Source of the DNA: an uncultured Eubacteriales bacterium
Lineage (GTDB): Bacteria; Bacillota; Clostridia; Oscillospirales; CAG-272
Direction: 5' to 3'
NCBI GenBank assembly: GCA_900546635.1
Contig: URDS01000044.1
Span: 1 to 19,104, forward strand
DNA length: 19,104 nucleotides
The translations under genes were made by a program, and so were the position numbers. The notes under the pieces were generated by a model. That model was not told where the DNA came from and did not search any database. It saw nothing but the letters and a program-made list of their open reading frames with translations. Of this stretch, positions 7,144 to 15,025 are shown piece after piece. Each line of letters starts with the position of its first letter. Positions within the stretch are counted from its first letter, which is position 1.

Positions 7144-7857
7144 TTATTCTTCCGCATCCGAGGATTCCTCGGTATTGTCCGGCGCATCCGTATCCTCAGA
7201 AATGCCCGTATCAGCGGTATCGTCCGTAGTTTCGGCCCCTCCCTCAAACAGTTCTTCCGGCGTCGCTATGCGGTAATCCCCGCGAACCATCAGCCATGCG
7301 CCGCCCTCTCCGACGACAATCCCGCGGCCGTCATCACGCGGAATCAAAATCATATGGTTGTTCGGCACGACTTCTTCATTATACAGTTCACGGCCGTCGG
7401 TTGTATCCGAAAGTCCCTGTTCCTCAAAACGGACCGTAAACGGCGACACGACACCGGCAGCGCCCGAACGCACAATCACCTCGCAGGAATTGACTGAGGC
7501 GTACAGCGTCTGTCCGGCCTGCATCTGCACGACCGCGAAGCGGGCACCGGTGCTGATCGTCCCTTCGGGAAAGTCCGGTTCAATATCCGGTTCCGGCTCG
7601 GTAACTTCGGGGGTGGTATCTTCAGGCTCAGTGTCCTCCGGCTCGGTCGTCACAACAACATCGCCGATATCCTCTCCGCCCGCATACCGCATAATCAGTT
7701 CCTTAACCTGCGGGAGCAGCACTTCGTTGACATAGCTCAAAGAGATCAGGGGATCGTCCGCAGAAGAATACTCCTGGTCGGCGTAAATATAAAAAGCGCC
7801 AACTGCAAGTACGCAGGCAAGCAGCGCACAGACAATTGTTTTCATGTACTTTCTCAT
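7144..7857 (-). CDS. Membrane-anchored acidic protein of unknown function
   Basis: The 237-residue protein is not recognised as a named family. It has an N-terminal signal or anchor (about 4-25), a helical stretch, and a Glu/Pro/Thr linker with TEPEDTEPEDT-type repeats (about 70-95). A predicted beta-rich domain follows (about 97-205: GTISTGARFAVVQMQAGQTLY, IVRSGAAGVVSPF, WLMVRGDYRIATPEELF), and a very acidic Asp/Glu/Thr/Ser tail. The core reads like a small extracytoplasmic domain with repeated short strands; no catalytic motif is seen. It is the first gene of a likely two-gene unit with the SpoIID-domain protein, 30 bases apart, which suggests an envelope role. Its start has GAGGT eight bases upstream; Met5 is an alternative. 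A promoter lies 46 bases before the start. Confidence 0.7.
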   Translation of the reverse strand: MRKYMKTIVCALLACVLAVGAFYIYADQEYSSADDPLISLSYVNEVLLPQVKELIMRYAGGEDIGDVVVTTEPEDTEPEDTTPEVTEPEPDIEPDFPEGTISTGARFAVVQMQAGQTLYASVNSCEVIVRSGAAGVVSPFTVRFEEQGLSDTTDGRELYNEEVVPNNHMILIPRDDGRGIVVGEGGAWLMVRGDYRIATPEELFEGGAETTDDTADTGISEDTDAPDNTEESSDAEE

Positions 7858-7902
7858 ATTATTTTACCTCACCCATCGGTCGAAAAACGTCATTATACAA
7901 CG

Positions 7903-7931
7903 ATTATACATGATCGCGCGGCAAAAAGAAA
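7903..7931 (-). promoter_or_regulatory. Promoter of the acidic protein / SpoIID-domain unit
   Basis: On the minus strand: TTTCTT (7926-7931), a 17-base spacer, then a perfect TATAAT (7903-7908). A second perfect TATAAT lies at 7892-7897. The -35 box is weak against TTGACA. The sequence CACTTTCTTTTT around the -35 also occurs at the promoter at 12002-12030. Confidence 0.55.
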
Positions 7932-8036
7932 GTGCTTTTTTAAAATTTGCAAAGTAAATTTCTCAAATCGCCGGAAAGTCTGTTCACAAAACCGATATTC
8001 GGGCATGAGATCAAAAAATCCTCCCCAAACTCAGCC

Positions 8037-8074
8037 AAAACACCCGGAGACGCCTTTTCAAGCGAACACCGGGT
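8037..8074 (-). terminator. Terminator-like hairpin after dinB
   Basis: Directly after the dinB stop codon, ACCCGG and CCGGGT (8069-8074 and 8042-8047) can pair, with a shorter inner CGC/GCG pairing, and GTTTT follows on the minus strand. The loop is long, so this is a weak call. Confidence 0.4.
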
Positions 8075-9274
8075 TTATTCGTCGATACCGAAATCACTGC
8101 CGAGCACGCCGCCGCTTGTTATAGACCCTTGCCCGAATTTTTTCCGAATATCATCCACGGCGCGCTCGCGCCGGTCATTTTTTTCCGCATGGTTTTCACT
8201 ATCGAAAAAATCAATCTGCTCGGCGGTATCCTCCGAAACAAGGCCGGTTCCGGTTACGGTGATCGAACGAACGCCAAGCCGCGGATTCCAGCTTTCACGA
8301 AGCAACTCCGCCGCCGCTTCGCGCATCTGCCGTGCCAGCTGCGTCGGTACTTTCAGCGCTTTTTGACGCTGCGAAACCACGAAATTTTTATCCTTGATCG
8401 AAAGCTGAACCGTCGTACATTTGACCTTCTTCTGCCGCATCCGCGCGGCGGCAAGATCGCAGACCGCATCCAGTCCGACAAGCAATTCCTCCATGCCGTA
8501 CAGATCGCGGGAAAAGGTAATGCCGTTTCCCACGCTTTTCACACCGCGTTTTTCATAATAGCTGCGCACCGGCTCGTCATCCCGGCCGTTGGCGCGCTCC
8601 CAGAGCAAAAGTCCCGGCCGCCCCAGCTTATACGAAAGAAAATCCGGACTGGTATGCGCAAGATCGCCGATGGTTCGGATTCGCATATCGAAAAGCGTCT
8701 TCTTTGCGCCGCGGCCGACATACAACAGTGCCTCTACCGGAAGCCGCCAAACAATCTCCTCAAAATGCGCGCGGTCGATCACGCTGACCGCGTCCGGCTT
8801 TTTCAGATCGCTGCCGAGCTTGGCAATGGTTTTGTTAAACGAAACGCCGATTGAAACCGTCAGGCCGGTCTCAATGCGAATCCGGCGGCGCAGGCTCTCC
8901 GCAATGGTCTCGCCGCTGCCGAAAAGCCGCTTGGAACCGGTCACATCCAGCCAGGACTCATCAATGCCAAACGGCTCCACAAGGTCGGTATATTCCGCGT
9001 AAATGGCATTGATCTCCCGGCTGTACTTTGCATACAAGTCCCGATGCGGGCGCACGAGCACAAGCGACGGACATTTCTGCCGCGCGCTCCAGAGTGTCTC
9101 AGCGGTAACGACGCCAAAGCGTTTGGCAAGCTCGTTTTTTGCCAGAATGATCCCGTGCCGCTTGTCCGGATCGCCGCAAACCGCCATCGGCACACCGGCA
9201 AGCGATGGATTCAGCACCGTCTCAACCGAAGCAAAAAACGCATTGAGATCCGAATGCAGAATCACGCGATCCAT
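8075..9274 (-). CDS. dinB: DNA polymerase IV (Y-family translesion polymerase)
   Basis: The protein has 399 residues, close to the usual length for Firmicutes Pol IV proteins. Palm catalytic acids are in HSDLNAFFASVE (Asp9) and GIDESWLD (Asp105, Glu106). The finger region has AKNELAKRFGV, the thumb has SFNKTIAKLGSDLKKPD, and a little-finger domain follows from about 235. QIDFF at 353-357 fits a sliding-clamp binding motif. The enzyme copies past damaged template bases with low fidelity, recruited by the beta clamp. The ATG at 9274 is three bases after the tadA stop, with GGAGG eight bases upstream, so it is the third gene of a CPBP-tadA-dinB operon. I saw no LexA-type box near the operon start, so SOS control is not supported by the sequence. 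Confidence 0.95.
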   Translation of the reverse strand: MDRVILHSDLNAFFASVETVLNPSLAGVPMAVCGDPDKRHGIILAKNELAKRFGVVTAETLWSARQKCPSLVLVRPHRDLYAKYSREINAIYAEYTDLVEPFGIDESWLDVTGSKRLFGSGETIAESLRRRIRIETGLTVSIGVSFNKTIAKLGSDLKKPDAVSVIDRAHFEEIVWRLPVEALLYVGRGAKKTLFDMRIRTIGDLAHTSPDFLSYKLGRPGLLLWERANGRDDEPVRSYYEKRGVKSVGNGITFSRDLYGMEELLVGLDAVCDLAAARMRQKKVKCTTVQLSIKDKNFVVSQRQKALKVPTQLARQMREAAAELLRESWNPRLGVRSITVTGTGLVSEDTAEQIDFFDSENHAEKNDRRERAVDDIRKKFGQGSITSGGVLGSDFGIDE

Positions 9275-9277
9275 TGT

Positions 9278-9766
9278 CTATCCCTCCCGCTTTTTTCTGA
9301 AAAAATCCTGTAAAAGCCGCACGCATTCGTCCTCCAAAACGCCGCCTGTGACCTGCACTTTATGATTTAAGGGCAATGCGTTCAAATCGAGCACCGTGCC
9401 AAGCGCGCCCGCGCGGCGGTCAAACGCGCCGAACACAACGCGGGGCACGCGCGCATTTACCGCCGCGCCCGCGCACATCGGACAGGGCTCAAGCGTTACA
9501 TACAGCGTGCAGCCCGGCAGCCGCCAGCCGCCGAGCCGCCGGCCGGCAAGCTCGATGGCGGTGGCTTCCGCGTGGCGCAGTGCGCTTTTGTCTTTTTCGC
9601 GCGTATTGTGCGCGCGGGCGATCACCATTCCGTCGCGCACCATCACCGCGCCCACCGGAACCTCTCCCTCTTCAAAGGCCGCTCTTGCTTCCAAAAGCGC
9701 CTCGCGCATAAACGCCGCATCGCTTGCCCCCAATTCCGGGGGATACGCAGGCTGTTGATATTCCAT
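9278..9766 (-). CDS. tadA: tRNA-specific adenosine deaminase
   Basis: The 162-residue protein is of normal TadA size. It converts the wobble adenosine (position 34) of tRNA-Arg(ACG) to inosine. The zinc site is complete: His65-Ala-Glu67 in LRHAEATAIELA, with Glu67 as proton shuttle, and PCPMC with Cys95 and Cys98. EVPVGAVMVRDG and the C-terminal helix before the stop are also typical. The ATG at 9766 is chosen because GAGGG lies five bases upstream and the start is eight bases past the stop of the CPBP gene. A longer frame to 9970 would overlap that gene by nearly 200 bases and adds no family sequence. It sits between the CPBP protease gene and dinB in one tight operon. Confidence 0.95.
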   Translation of the reverse strand: MEYQQPAYPPELGASDAAFMREALLEARAAFEEGEVPVGAVMVRDGMVIARAHNTREKDKSALRHAEATAIELAGRRLGGWRLPGCTLYVTLEPCPMCAGAAVNARVPRVVFGAFDRRAGALGTVLDLNALPLNHKVQVTGGVLEDECVRLLQDFFRKKREG

Positions 9767-9774
9767 AGAATCCC

Positions 9775-10614
9775 TCATACAAATAAAATCGCCGCCGATA
9801 CCGCCATGCTGATGAAAACAAACACCCAAAACGCGGGCGGTAAAAGCGCAAATGTCTCTTTTTTGCAAGGTTCGGCAAACAGTGCGCGCATATCTTTCCA
9901 AATCGGTTTTCCGCGCAGCGCGCACAGACAAAGCAAAAACAGAGCGGCAAAACCCGCGGCAAATACACACGAGGCCGCAAAACCGTGCACATAGGACAAA
10001 AGCAGGGCGCAGAAATTATTTGCAAAATGCAGCAGCATCCCGATATACACGTTCTCGGTCAAAAATACAAGCGCGCTGAGCAAAATGCCGGCAAAAACCG
10101 CATACAAGAGCCGGTCAAACCGAAAATGCATCAGCCCGAACAGCATGCCGCAAAGCAGCACGCCCGTACCGCCGAGCGGGGAGAGCGCGCCGAGAACGCC
10201 GCAGCGCAAAAGCGCCTCCTCAAACAGCGCGGGGAACACGCAGGCAAAGACCAGCAAATACAGAAAACTTTCGCCGCCGGACACGCTTCCGCTGACTTTC
10301 TCGGCGGCCTCGGCGCCCTCAGCCGCGCCGAAAAACCGCGCCGCAAGCGCACCGAAAAAGGAAAGCAGCGCGCACCCGCTGACAAACGCCCCGAAAAAGG
10401 GCGCATACTGCCGCAAATCATAGCGGCGCGCACGGCTGCCGCGCAAACCATGCGGCCTGTAACGGCCGCGAAACACGAAAAGCGGGAAAACGCATCCGGC
10501 AGCGGAAAAAATTTCGATATATGCCGGCAAAATCAGGGCGGAAAACAGGTAAAACGCCGTCCAAAGCAGCATCATGCAGGAAGCGGTGCGCACCGCCTTT
10601 TTCGTTTCCAACAA
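9775..10614 (-). CDS. CPBP family intramembrane metalloprotease
   Basis: The 279-residue protein has about eight hydrophobic segments. The three CPBP (Rce1/Abi-like) motifs are present in order: FEEALLRCG with Glu132, Glu133 and Arg137; LFGLMHF with His163; and LLHFANN with His196 and Asn200. These residues form the metal and catalytic site in this family, which cuts substrates within or near the membrane and in bacteria is linked to peptide processing or self-immunity. The substrate here is unknown and no bacteriocin genes are nearby. The start appears to be TTG at 10614, with GGAGG seven bases upstream; there is no ATG in a suitable place. It is the first gene of the operon with tadA and dinB. 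The link to those genes is positional only. Confidence 0.88.
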   Translation of the reverse strand: MLETKKAVRTASCMMLLWTAFYLFSALILPAYIEIFSAAGCVFPLFVFRGRYRPHGLRGSRARRYDLRQYAPFFGAFVSGCALLSFFGALAARFFGAAEGAEAAEKVSGSVSGGESFLYLLVFACVFPALFEEALLRCGVLGALSPLGGTGVLLCGMLFGLMHFRFDRLLYAVFAGILLSALVFLTENVYIGMLLHFANNFCALLLSYVHGFAASCVFAAGFAALFLLCLCALRGKPIWKDMRALFAEPCKKETFALLPPAFWVFVFISMAVSAAILFV

Positions 10615-10654
10615 AGATCGGCCTCCAAATGTATACCGCCGCGCAAGAGCAGTC

Positions 10655-10687
10655 TATAAAATCAGCCACCCGATACGGGTGGCTGAT
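10655..10687 (-). terminator. Terminator after the sugar ABC ATPase gene
   Basis: A perfect 12-bp stem, ATCAGCCACCCG (10661-10672) with CGGGTGGCTGAT (10676-10687), has a three-base loop and is followed by TTTTATAG on the minus strand. This is the best intrinsic terminator in the window. It lies about 150 bases past the stop of the ABC gene. The stretch between (10688-10835) holds no gene that I can support. The terminator sits only about 40 bases before the CPBP start. Confidence 0.8.
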
Positions 10688-10835
10688 AAAATCTGTCAAA
10701 CACATATCCCCCAAAAAATCCAACCGGATATTTGCCATCCAAAGAATGTGCCGCGATAAAGTAGGATTTTCTGAGCGCATATGTCCGCTTGAGCGGCGGA
10801 ATTTTCAGGTTGTGTTAAACGCAGGATCAACCGAA

Positions 10836-11948
10836 TCAGTGCAGAATCGCGCGCTCGGTTTCCTTGTCGAACAGATGAATTCTGGCGGCATCCAGCGCAA
10901 CTTTGATCGTATCGCCCGCTCTCGCCTGGCTGCGCGAAGAAACGCGCGCGATCAGTTTCTGCTCGCCGGTTGTGAGATACAGATAAATCTCCGCGCCCAT
11001 AAGCTCGGTTACGTCAACATACGTCTCGATAACGCTCTCCGCCATGCTGGAAAGATACATCGGTTCGTCATGCACACACTCCGGACGAAGTCCTGCAATG
11101 ACCTCTTTACCGACATAGTCCGCAAGCGCCGGATTGGAAGCCTTTTCAGCCGGCAGCTTGATGCGGTTCTCGCCGAACACGAGGAACATATCTTCGCCTT
11201 TCTTTTCCAGCATACAGTCGATAAAGTTCATTTGAGGCGTTCCGATAAAGCCTGCGACGAAAACATTGCACGGGCTGTCGTAGAGGTTTTGCGGCGTATC
11301 CACCTGCTGGATAAGACCGTCTTTCATAACGACGATACGGGAAGCCATCGTCATAGCCTCGACCTGGTCATGCGTTACGTAAATAAACGTAGTGCCGACT
11401 CTCTTATGAATCTTGGTAAGCTCGGTTCTCATCTGCGCGCGGAGCTTTGCGTCAAGGTTTGACAAAGGCTCGTCGAGCAGGAACACTTTCGGATGACGAA
11501 CAATCGCACGGCCGAGCGCCACACGCTGCTTCTGACCACCGGACAGCGCCTTCGGCTTTCTGTCAAGCAGATGCGCAATGTCCAGGATGCGGGCCGCTTC
11601 CTCAACTCTGCGCTTGATCTCCTCTTTCGGAGTCTTGCGGAGCTTCAGACCGAACGCCATGTTTTCAAACACGGTCATATGCGGATACAGCGCGTAGTTC
11701 TGGAACACCATCGCGATGTCTCTGTCTTTCGGCGCAACGTCGTTGACGAGTCTGTCCTCGATGAAGAGTTCACCCTCGGTAATCTCCTCAAGTCCCGCGA
11801 TCATACGGAGCGTAGTCGATTTTCCGCAGCCGGAGGGGCCGACGAAAATCAGGAACTCCTTGTCTTTGATTTCCAGATTGAAATCGGAAACCGCAAGTAC
11901 GCCGCCGGGGTACTTTTTATAAATATGTCTGAGTGATAAGCTTGCCAT
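10836..11948 (-). CDS. ugpC: Sugar ABC transporter ATP-binding protein (MsmX/UgpC/MalK type)
   Basis: The 370-residue protein has an N-terminal ATPase domain with every key motif: Walker A GPSGCGKST (37-45), Q-loop Gln83 in FQNYALYPH, signature LSGGQKQR (135-142), Walker B VFLLDEP (155-161) and switch His193 in VTHDQVEAM. The C-terminal third is the regulatory OB/TOBE region of CUT1 carbohydrate importers (GLRPECVHDEP). It powers uptake of oligosaccharides or glycerol-phosphate by binding partner permeases. No permease or binding protein lies nearby, so it is probably a shared ATPase serving several transporters, as MsmX does in Bacillus. The symbol ugpC follows common database naming and does not assign a substrate. 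The ATG at 11948 has GGAGG seven bases upstream; the TTG frame at 11963 begins next to that site. It has its own promoter and terminator. Confidence 0.93.
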   Translation of the reverse strand: MASLSLRHIYKKYPGGVLAVSDFNLEIKDKEFLIFVGPSGCGKSTTLRMIAGLEEITEGELFIEDRLVNDVAPKDRDIAMVFQNYALYPHMTVFENMAFGLKLRKTPKEEIKRRVEEAARILDIAHLLDRKPKALSGGQKQRVALGRAIVRHPKVFLLDEPLSNLDAKLRAQMRTELTKIHKRVGTTFIYVTHDQVEAMTMASRIVVMKDGLIQQVDTPQNLYDSPCNVFVAGFIGTPQMNFIDCMLEKKGEDMFLVFGENRIKLPAEKASNPALADYVGKEVIAGLRPECVHDEPMYLSSMAESVIETYVDVTELMGAEIYLYLTTGEQKLIARVSSRSQARAGDTIKVALDAARIHLFDKETERAILH

Positions 11949-12001
11949 TGAGTATCCTCCCAAAATTTTTGCCTGCTTGAATCAGCAAATTTTATGTTAA
12001 T

Positions 12002-12030
12002 AGTATAGCAGAGTCGGCCGAAAAAAGAAA
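12002..12030 (-). promoter_or_regulatory. Promoter of the sugar ABC ATPase gene
   Basis: An extended -10, TGC-TATACT (12002-12010), lies 17 bases downstream of a weak -35, TTTCTT (12025-12030), and 53 bases before the start codon. The flanking CACTTTCTTTTTT is shared with the promoter at 7903-7931 at the same spacing. Small stems upstream (GCATCC/GGATGC and TGTGCA/TGCACA, about 12063-12107) lack good T runs and are not called as the tex terminator. Confidence 0.5.
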
Positions 12031-12150
12031 GTGGGGAAATTCCCAAACTTTCAGAAACGCCTTTGTGCAAAATGCACATCTCTCTTTTGCATCCGCGGGG
12101 ATGCGCCTGTTTTTTGCAAAGTTTATTATAATTTATTAGAATTTTTAACT

Positions 12151-14313
12151 TTATTCAGATTTCTCCCTGCGCATTGTCAAACCGATACGATGCTTTTGCG
12201 CGTCCACGCTCTTGACGACCACATGCACAACGTCCCCCACAGTCAGCACCTCGGCGGGATGGCGGATATAACGGTCCGCGATCTCCGAGATATGCAAAAG
12301 GCCGTCCTGATGCACGCCGATGTCCACAAACGCGCCGAAATCCACGACATTGCGCACCGTGCCGGTCAGTTCCATGCCCTCGCGCAAATCATCAAATCCC
12401 AGTACATCCGAACGAAGAACCGGCGCCGGAAGCGAGTCCCGCACGTCCCGGCCCGGCTTTTCCAGTTCGCTGCAAATATCGAGCAGCGTCGGCGTTCCGA
12501 TGCCAAGCTTTTCGGCTACCGCATCCGCATTCTGCGCCGATACACGGGCGGAAAGACCGCAAAGCCGTCCGGCGCGCACGTCCGATTCAGTGCAGCCGAA
12601 CAGTTCCAAAAGACGGCGCGCGGGCGCATACGACTCCGGATGCACGCCCGTGCAGTCGAGGATTTCCCGCCCGCCGCTGACGCGCAGAAAGCCCGCGCAC
12701 TGCTCAAACACGCGCGCGCTGAGACGTGGAACCGCTTTCAGTTCCTCGCGGCTGCCAAACGCGCCGTGCGCTTCCCGATACTTGACGATATTTTTTGCGC
12801 AGGCCGCGCCGACGCCCGCCACATAGGAGAGCAGCGGCCAGGAAGCCGTGTTCAGTTCAACACCGACGCTGTTGACGCAGTCCTCCACCACGCCGCCGAG
12901 CGCCGAGTCCAGCCGCTGCGGCTTCATGTCATGCTGATACTGCCCGACACCGATTGAACGCGGCTCAATTTTGACAAGCTCGGCCAGCGGGTCGATCAGC
13001 CGCCGCGCAATCGAAACTGCGCTGCGCTCGGTCACGTCAAAATCCGGGAACTCCTCCGCGCCGAGCGGCGACGCCGAATAAACCGACGCGCCCGCCTCGC
13101 TGACGATCACATATTTTACATCGTTGGAAAGCGTGCGGATCGTGTCGGCCACAAACTGCTCGCTCTCACGCGAGGCGGTTCCGTTGCCGATGGCGATCAC
13201 ATCCACTTGATGCCGGCGAATCATCGCGGCCAGCGTCTTGCGGCTCTCCGCGATTTTTTCCTGCGGCTTTGTCGGATAGATCACCGCGGTTTCCAGCACC
13301 CGCCCCGTAGCATCCACGACCGCAAGCTTGCAGCCGGTGCGGTATCCCGGGTCAAATCCGAGCACAACGCGGCCGCGCACGGGCGGCTGCATCAAAAGTC
13401 CGCGCAGATTCTGGGAAAACACGCCGATCGCGCCCTCGCTCGCCTCATCAAAAAGGCTGTTTCGGATCTCGCGCTCGATCGCAGGCGCGATCAAACGCTT
13501 ATACGCGTCCCGAAGCGTGCGGCGAAGGTAGGGTGCGGCGGGGCTTTCGGGATGCGCGATCAGTTCGCGCTCAAGATAAGCGTACACGTTTTCTTCGGGA
13601 ACACACACGTCCACTTTGAGATACCCTTCGCGCTCGCCGCGGCAGAGCGCAAGATAGCGATGCGGGCGGATTTTTGCAATCGGCTCGCGGTAATCGTAAT
13701 ACTGCGCGTATACAGATTCCGCATCCCCTGTCGCATGAGAAACGATCTCGCCCAGCCGCATACTCCCCTCGCGGATCGCCTTGCGGTACTTCGCGTTTTG
13801 CGCAATCTCCTCGGCAAGAATATCCAGCGCGCCCTCCATTGCGCTCTGCGCATCGGGCACCTCGCGCTCCGAACTGACAAAGCGCTCGGCGGCAATCTCA
13901 ATCGAGGGGTCATAGGACGGATCACAAGCATAGATTAAAAGCGCCAAATCCTCAAGTCCCCGTTCCCGCGCGACAGAAGCCCGCGTTTTCCGCTTCGGCC
14001 GGAAAGGCAGATACACGTCTTCCAGTTCGCTCTGCGTCTGCGCTTCGTCCAGCGCGCGCCGCACGTCGTCGGTCAGTTTGTCCTGCGCGTCGATCGCCGC
14101 GCGGATCTCCTCTCTGCGCGCTTCAAAGCGGCGCAGATATTCAAGGCGTTCGGCCAGAGCGCGCAGCGCCGTATCCGAAAGATTGCCGGTCGCCTCCTTG
14201 CGGTAGCGCGCGATAAACGGAACGGTGTTTCCGTCGTCAAGCAGCGCTGCGGCGCGCTCCGCCTGCCAACGCTCGATATTCAGTTCTCTGCACAGTGTGT
14301 TCAAAATGTCCAT
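12151..14313 (-). CDS. tex: Tex family RNA-binding transcription accessory protein
   Basis: The 720-residue protein is of normal Tex length. Order of domains: Tex N-terminal helical region (about 1-200, with VPFIARYRKEATGNLSD), YqgF/RNase H-like domain from about 316 (VLGFDPGYRTGCKLAVVD), helix-hairpin-helix region (LLSYVAGVGAACAKNIV and AFGSREELKAVPRL), and a C-terminal S1 domain from about 640 (VRNVVDFGAFVDIGVHQDGLLHIS, split by normal family spacing). Tex binds nucleic acid and is linked to transcription fidelity and toxin-gene expression in other bacteria; its exact action is unsettled. The ATG at 14313 is two bases after the stop of the pseudouridine synthase gene, with GGAG overlapping that gene's end, so the two are translationally coupled. 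The longer frame to 14370 would overlap the upstream gene. Confidence 0.95.
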   Translation of the reverse strand: MDILNTLCRELNIERWQAERAAALLDDGNTVPFIARYRKEATGNLSDTALRALAERLEYLRRFEARREEIRAAIDAQDKLTDDVRRALDEAQTQSELEDVYLPFRPKRKTRASVARERGLEDLALLIYACDPSYDPSIEIAAERFVSSEREVPDAQSAMEGALDILAEEIAQNAKYRKAIREGSMRLGEIVSHATGDAESVYAQYYDYREPIAKIRPHRYLALCRGEREGYLKVDVCVPEENVYAYLERELIAHPESPAAPYLRRTLRDAYKRLIAPAIEREIRNSLFDEASEGAIGVFSQNLRGLLMQPPVRGRVVLGFDPGYRTGCKLAVVDATGRVLETAVIYPTKPQEKIAESRKTLAAMIRRHQVDVIAIGNGTASRESEQFVADTIRTLSNDVKYVIVSEAGASVYSASPLGAEEFPDFDVTERSAVSIARRLIDPLAELVKIEPRSIGVGQYQHDMKPQRLDSALGGVVEDCVNSVGVELNTASWPLLSYVAGVGAACAKNIVKYREAHGAFGSREELKAVPRLSARVFEQCAGFLRVSGGREILDCTGVHPESYAPARRLLELFGCTESDVRAGRLCGLSARVSAQNADAVAEKLGIGTPTLLDICSELEKPGRDVRDSLPAPVLRSDVLGFDDLREGMELTGTVRNVVDFGAFVDIGVHQDGLLHISEIADRYIRHPAEVLTVGDVVHVVVKSVDAQKHRIGLTMRREKSE

Positions 14314-14315
14314 TT

Positions 14316-15017
14316 TTATTCTCCATGCGCTTCCAGCGCGCTGATTTCTTCGGTTGTCAGATACCGCCACGCCCCGCGCGGAAGTCCGTCCAGCGTGAGG
14401 GCTGCAAAGCGAACGCGCTCAAGATACAAAATCCGGTTGCCGCGCGCCTCGAACATCCGGCGGATCTGATGATATTTTCCCTCGGAAAGGACAATGCGCC
14501 CCGTATCGGCGCCGCTCATCCGGATCCGGCAGGGCTTCGTCCGGTAACCGCCGATGTCCACACCCGCGCAAAGCGCCTCCAAATCCTCTGTCGTCACCGG
14601 ATTTGCGCAGGTAAAGGCATATTCTTTTTCGACATGCCGCCGCGGAGCGAGCAAACGGTGCGCAAGCGGACCATTGTCGGTCAGCAAAACCAGTCCGAGC
14701 GTGTATTTGTCCAAACGGCCGCAGGGAAACAGATCAAACTTCTGCACTTCGGGCGGCAAAAGCTCCATCACGGTTCGTTCTCTCGCATCCTCCGTGGCGC
14801 ACACAAACCCCTCAGGCTTGTTTAAAAGCACATATGTAAAGCGGCGGTACACGACCGGCTCCCCGCAAAAAATAACCTGACAGCGTTCGGGATCTACCTG
14901 CGTATCCGCGCGGCGGACAACCTCGCCGTCAAGCAAGACGGCGCCGCGGCGAATGGCCGCGGCGCTCTCCCGCCGGGTAGCGACCCTGCATTCAGAAAGA
15001 AATTTATCTATTCTCAT
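14316..15017 (-). CDS. rsuA: RsuA-family 16S rRNA pseudouridine synthase
   Basis: The 233-residue protein matches RsuA in length (231 in E. coli). It has an N-terminal S4 RNA-binding domain (MRIDKFLSECRVATRRES, about 1-60) and then the pseudouridine synthase domain. YVLLNKPEGF (62-71) is motif I, and GRLDKYTLGLVLLTDNG (100-116) is motif II with catalytic Asp103. KYHQIRRMFEARGNRI is the conserved C-terminal element. RsuA modifies U516 of 16S rRNA; target choice among RsuA/RluB/RluE/RluF relatives cannot be proven from the sequence. The second of two adjacent ATGs (15017; the other is 15020) gives better spacing from GAGGAG and the usual N-terminus. It is coupled to tex downstream and probably to the small membrane peptide upstream, whose stop overlaps its ribosome binding site. 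Confidence 0.88.
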   Translation of the reverse strand: MRIDKFLSECRVATRRESAAAIRRGAVLLDGEVVRRADTQVDPERCQVIFCGEPVVYRRFTYVLLNKPEGFVCATEDARERTVMELLPPEVQKFDLFPCGRLDKYTLGLVLLTDNGPLAHRLLAPRRHVEKEYAFTCANPVTTEDLEALCAGVDIGGYRTKPCRIRMSGADTGRIVLSEGKYHQIRRMFEARGNRILYLERVRFAALTLDGLPRGAWRYLTTEEISALEAHGE

Positions 15018-15025
15018 CATTCTCC

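Noticed and set aside
8075..10700. SOS (LexA) control of the CPBP-tadA-dinB operon
   Set aside because: I found no GAAC-N4-GTTC-type box in the region upstream of the operon.
10660..10710. TTGACA on the minus strand (10694-10699) as a CPBP promoter
   Set aside because: At 17-18 bases the -10 position would fall inside the terminator stem (TATCGG), a poor match.
12031..12957. Plus-strand open frame of 308 codons opposite tex
   Set aside because: It is a mirror of GC-rich tex codons; the product is low-complexity basic sequence with no domain and no binding site.
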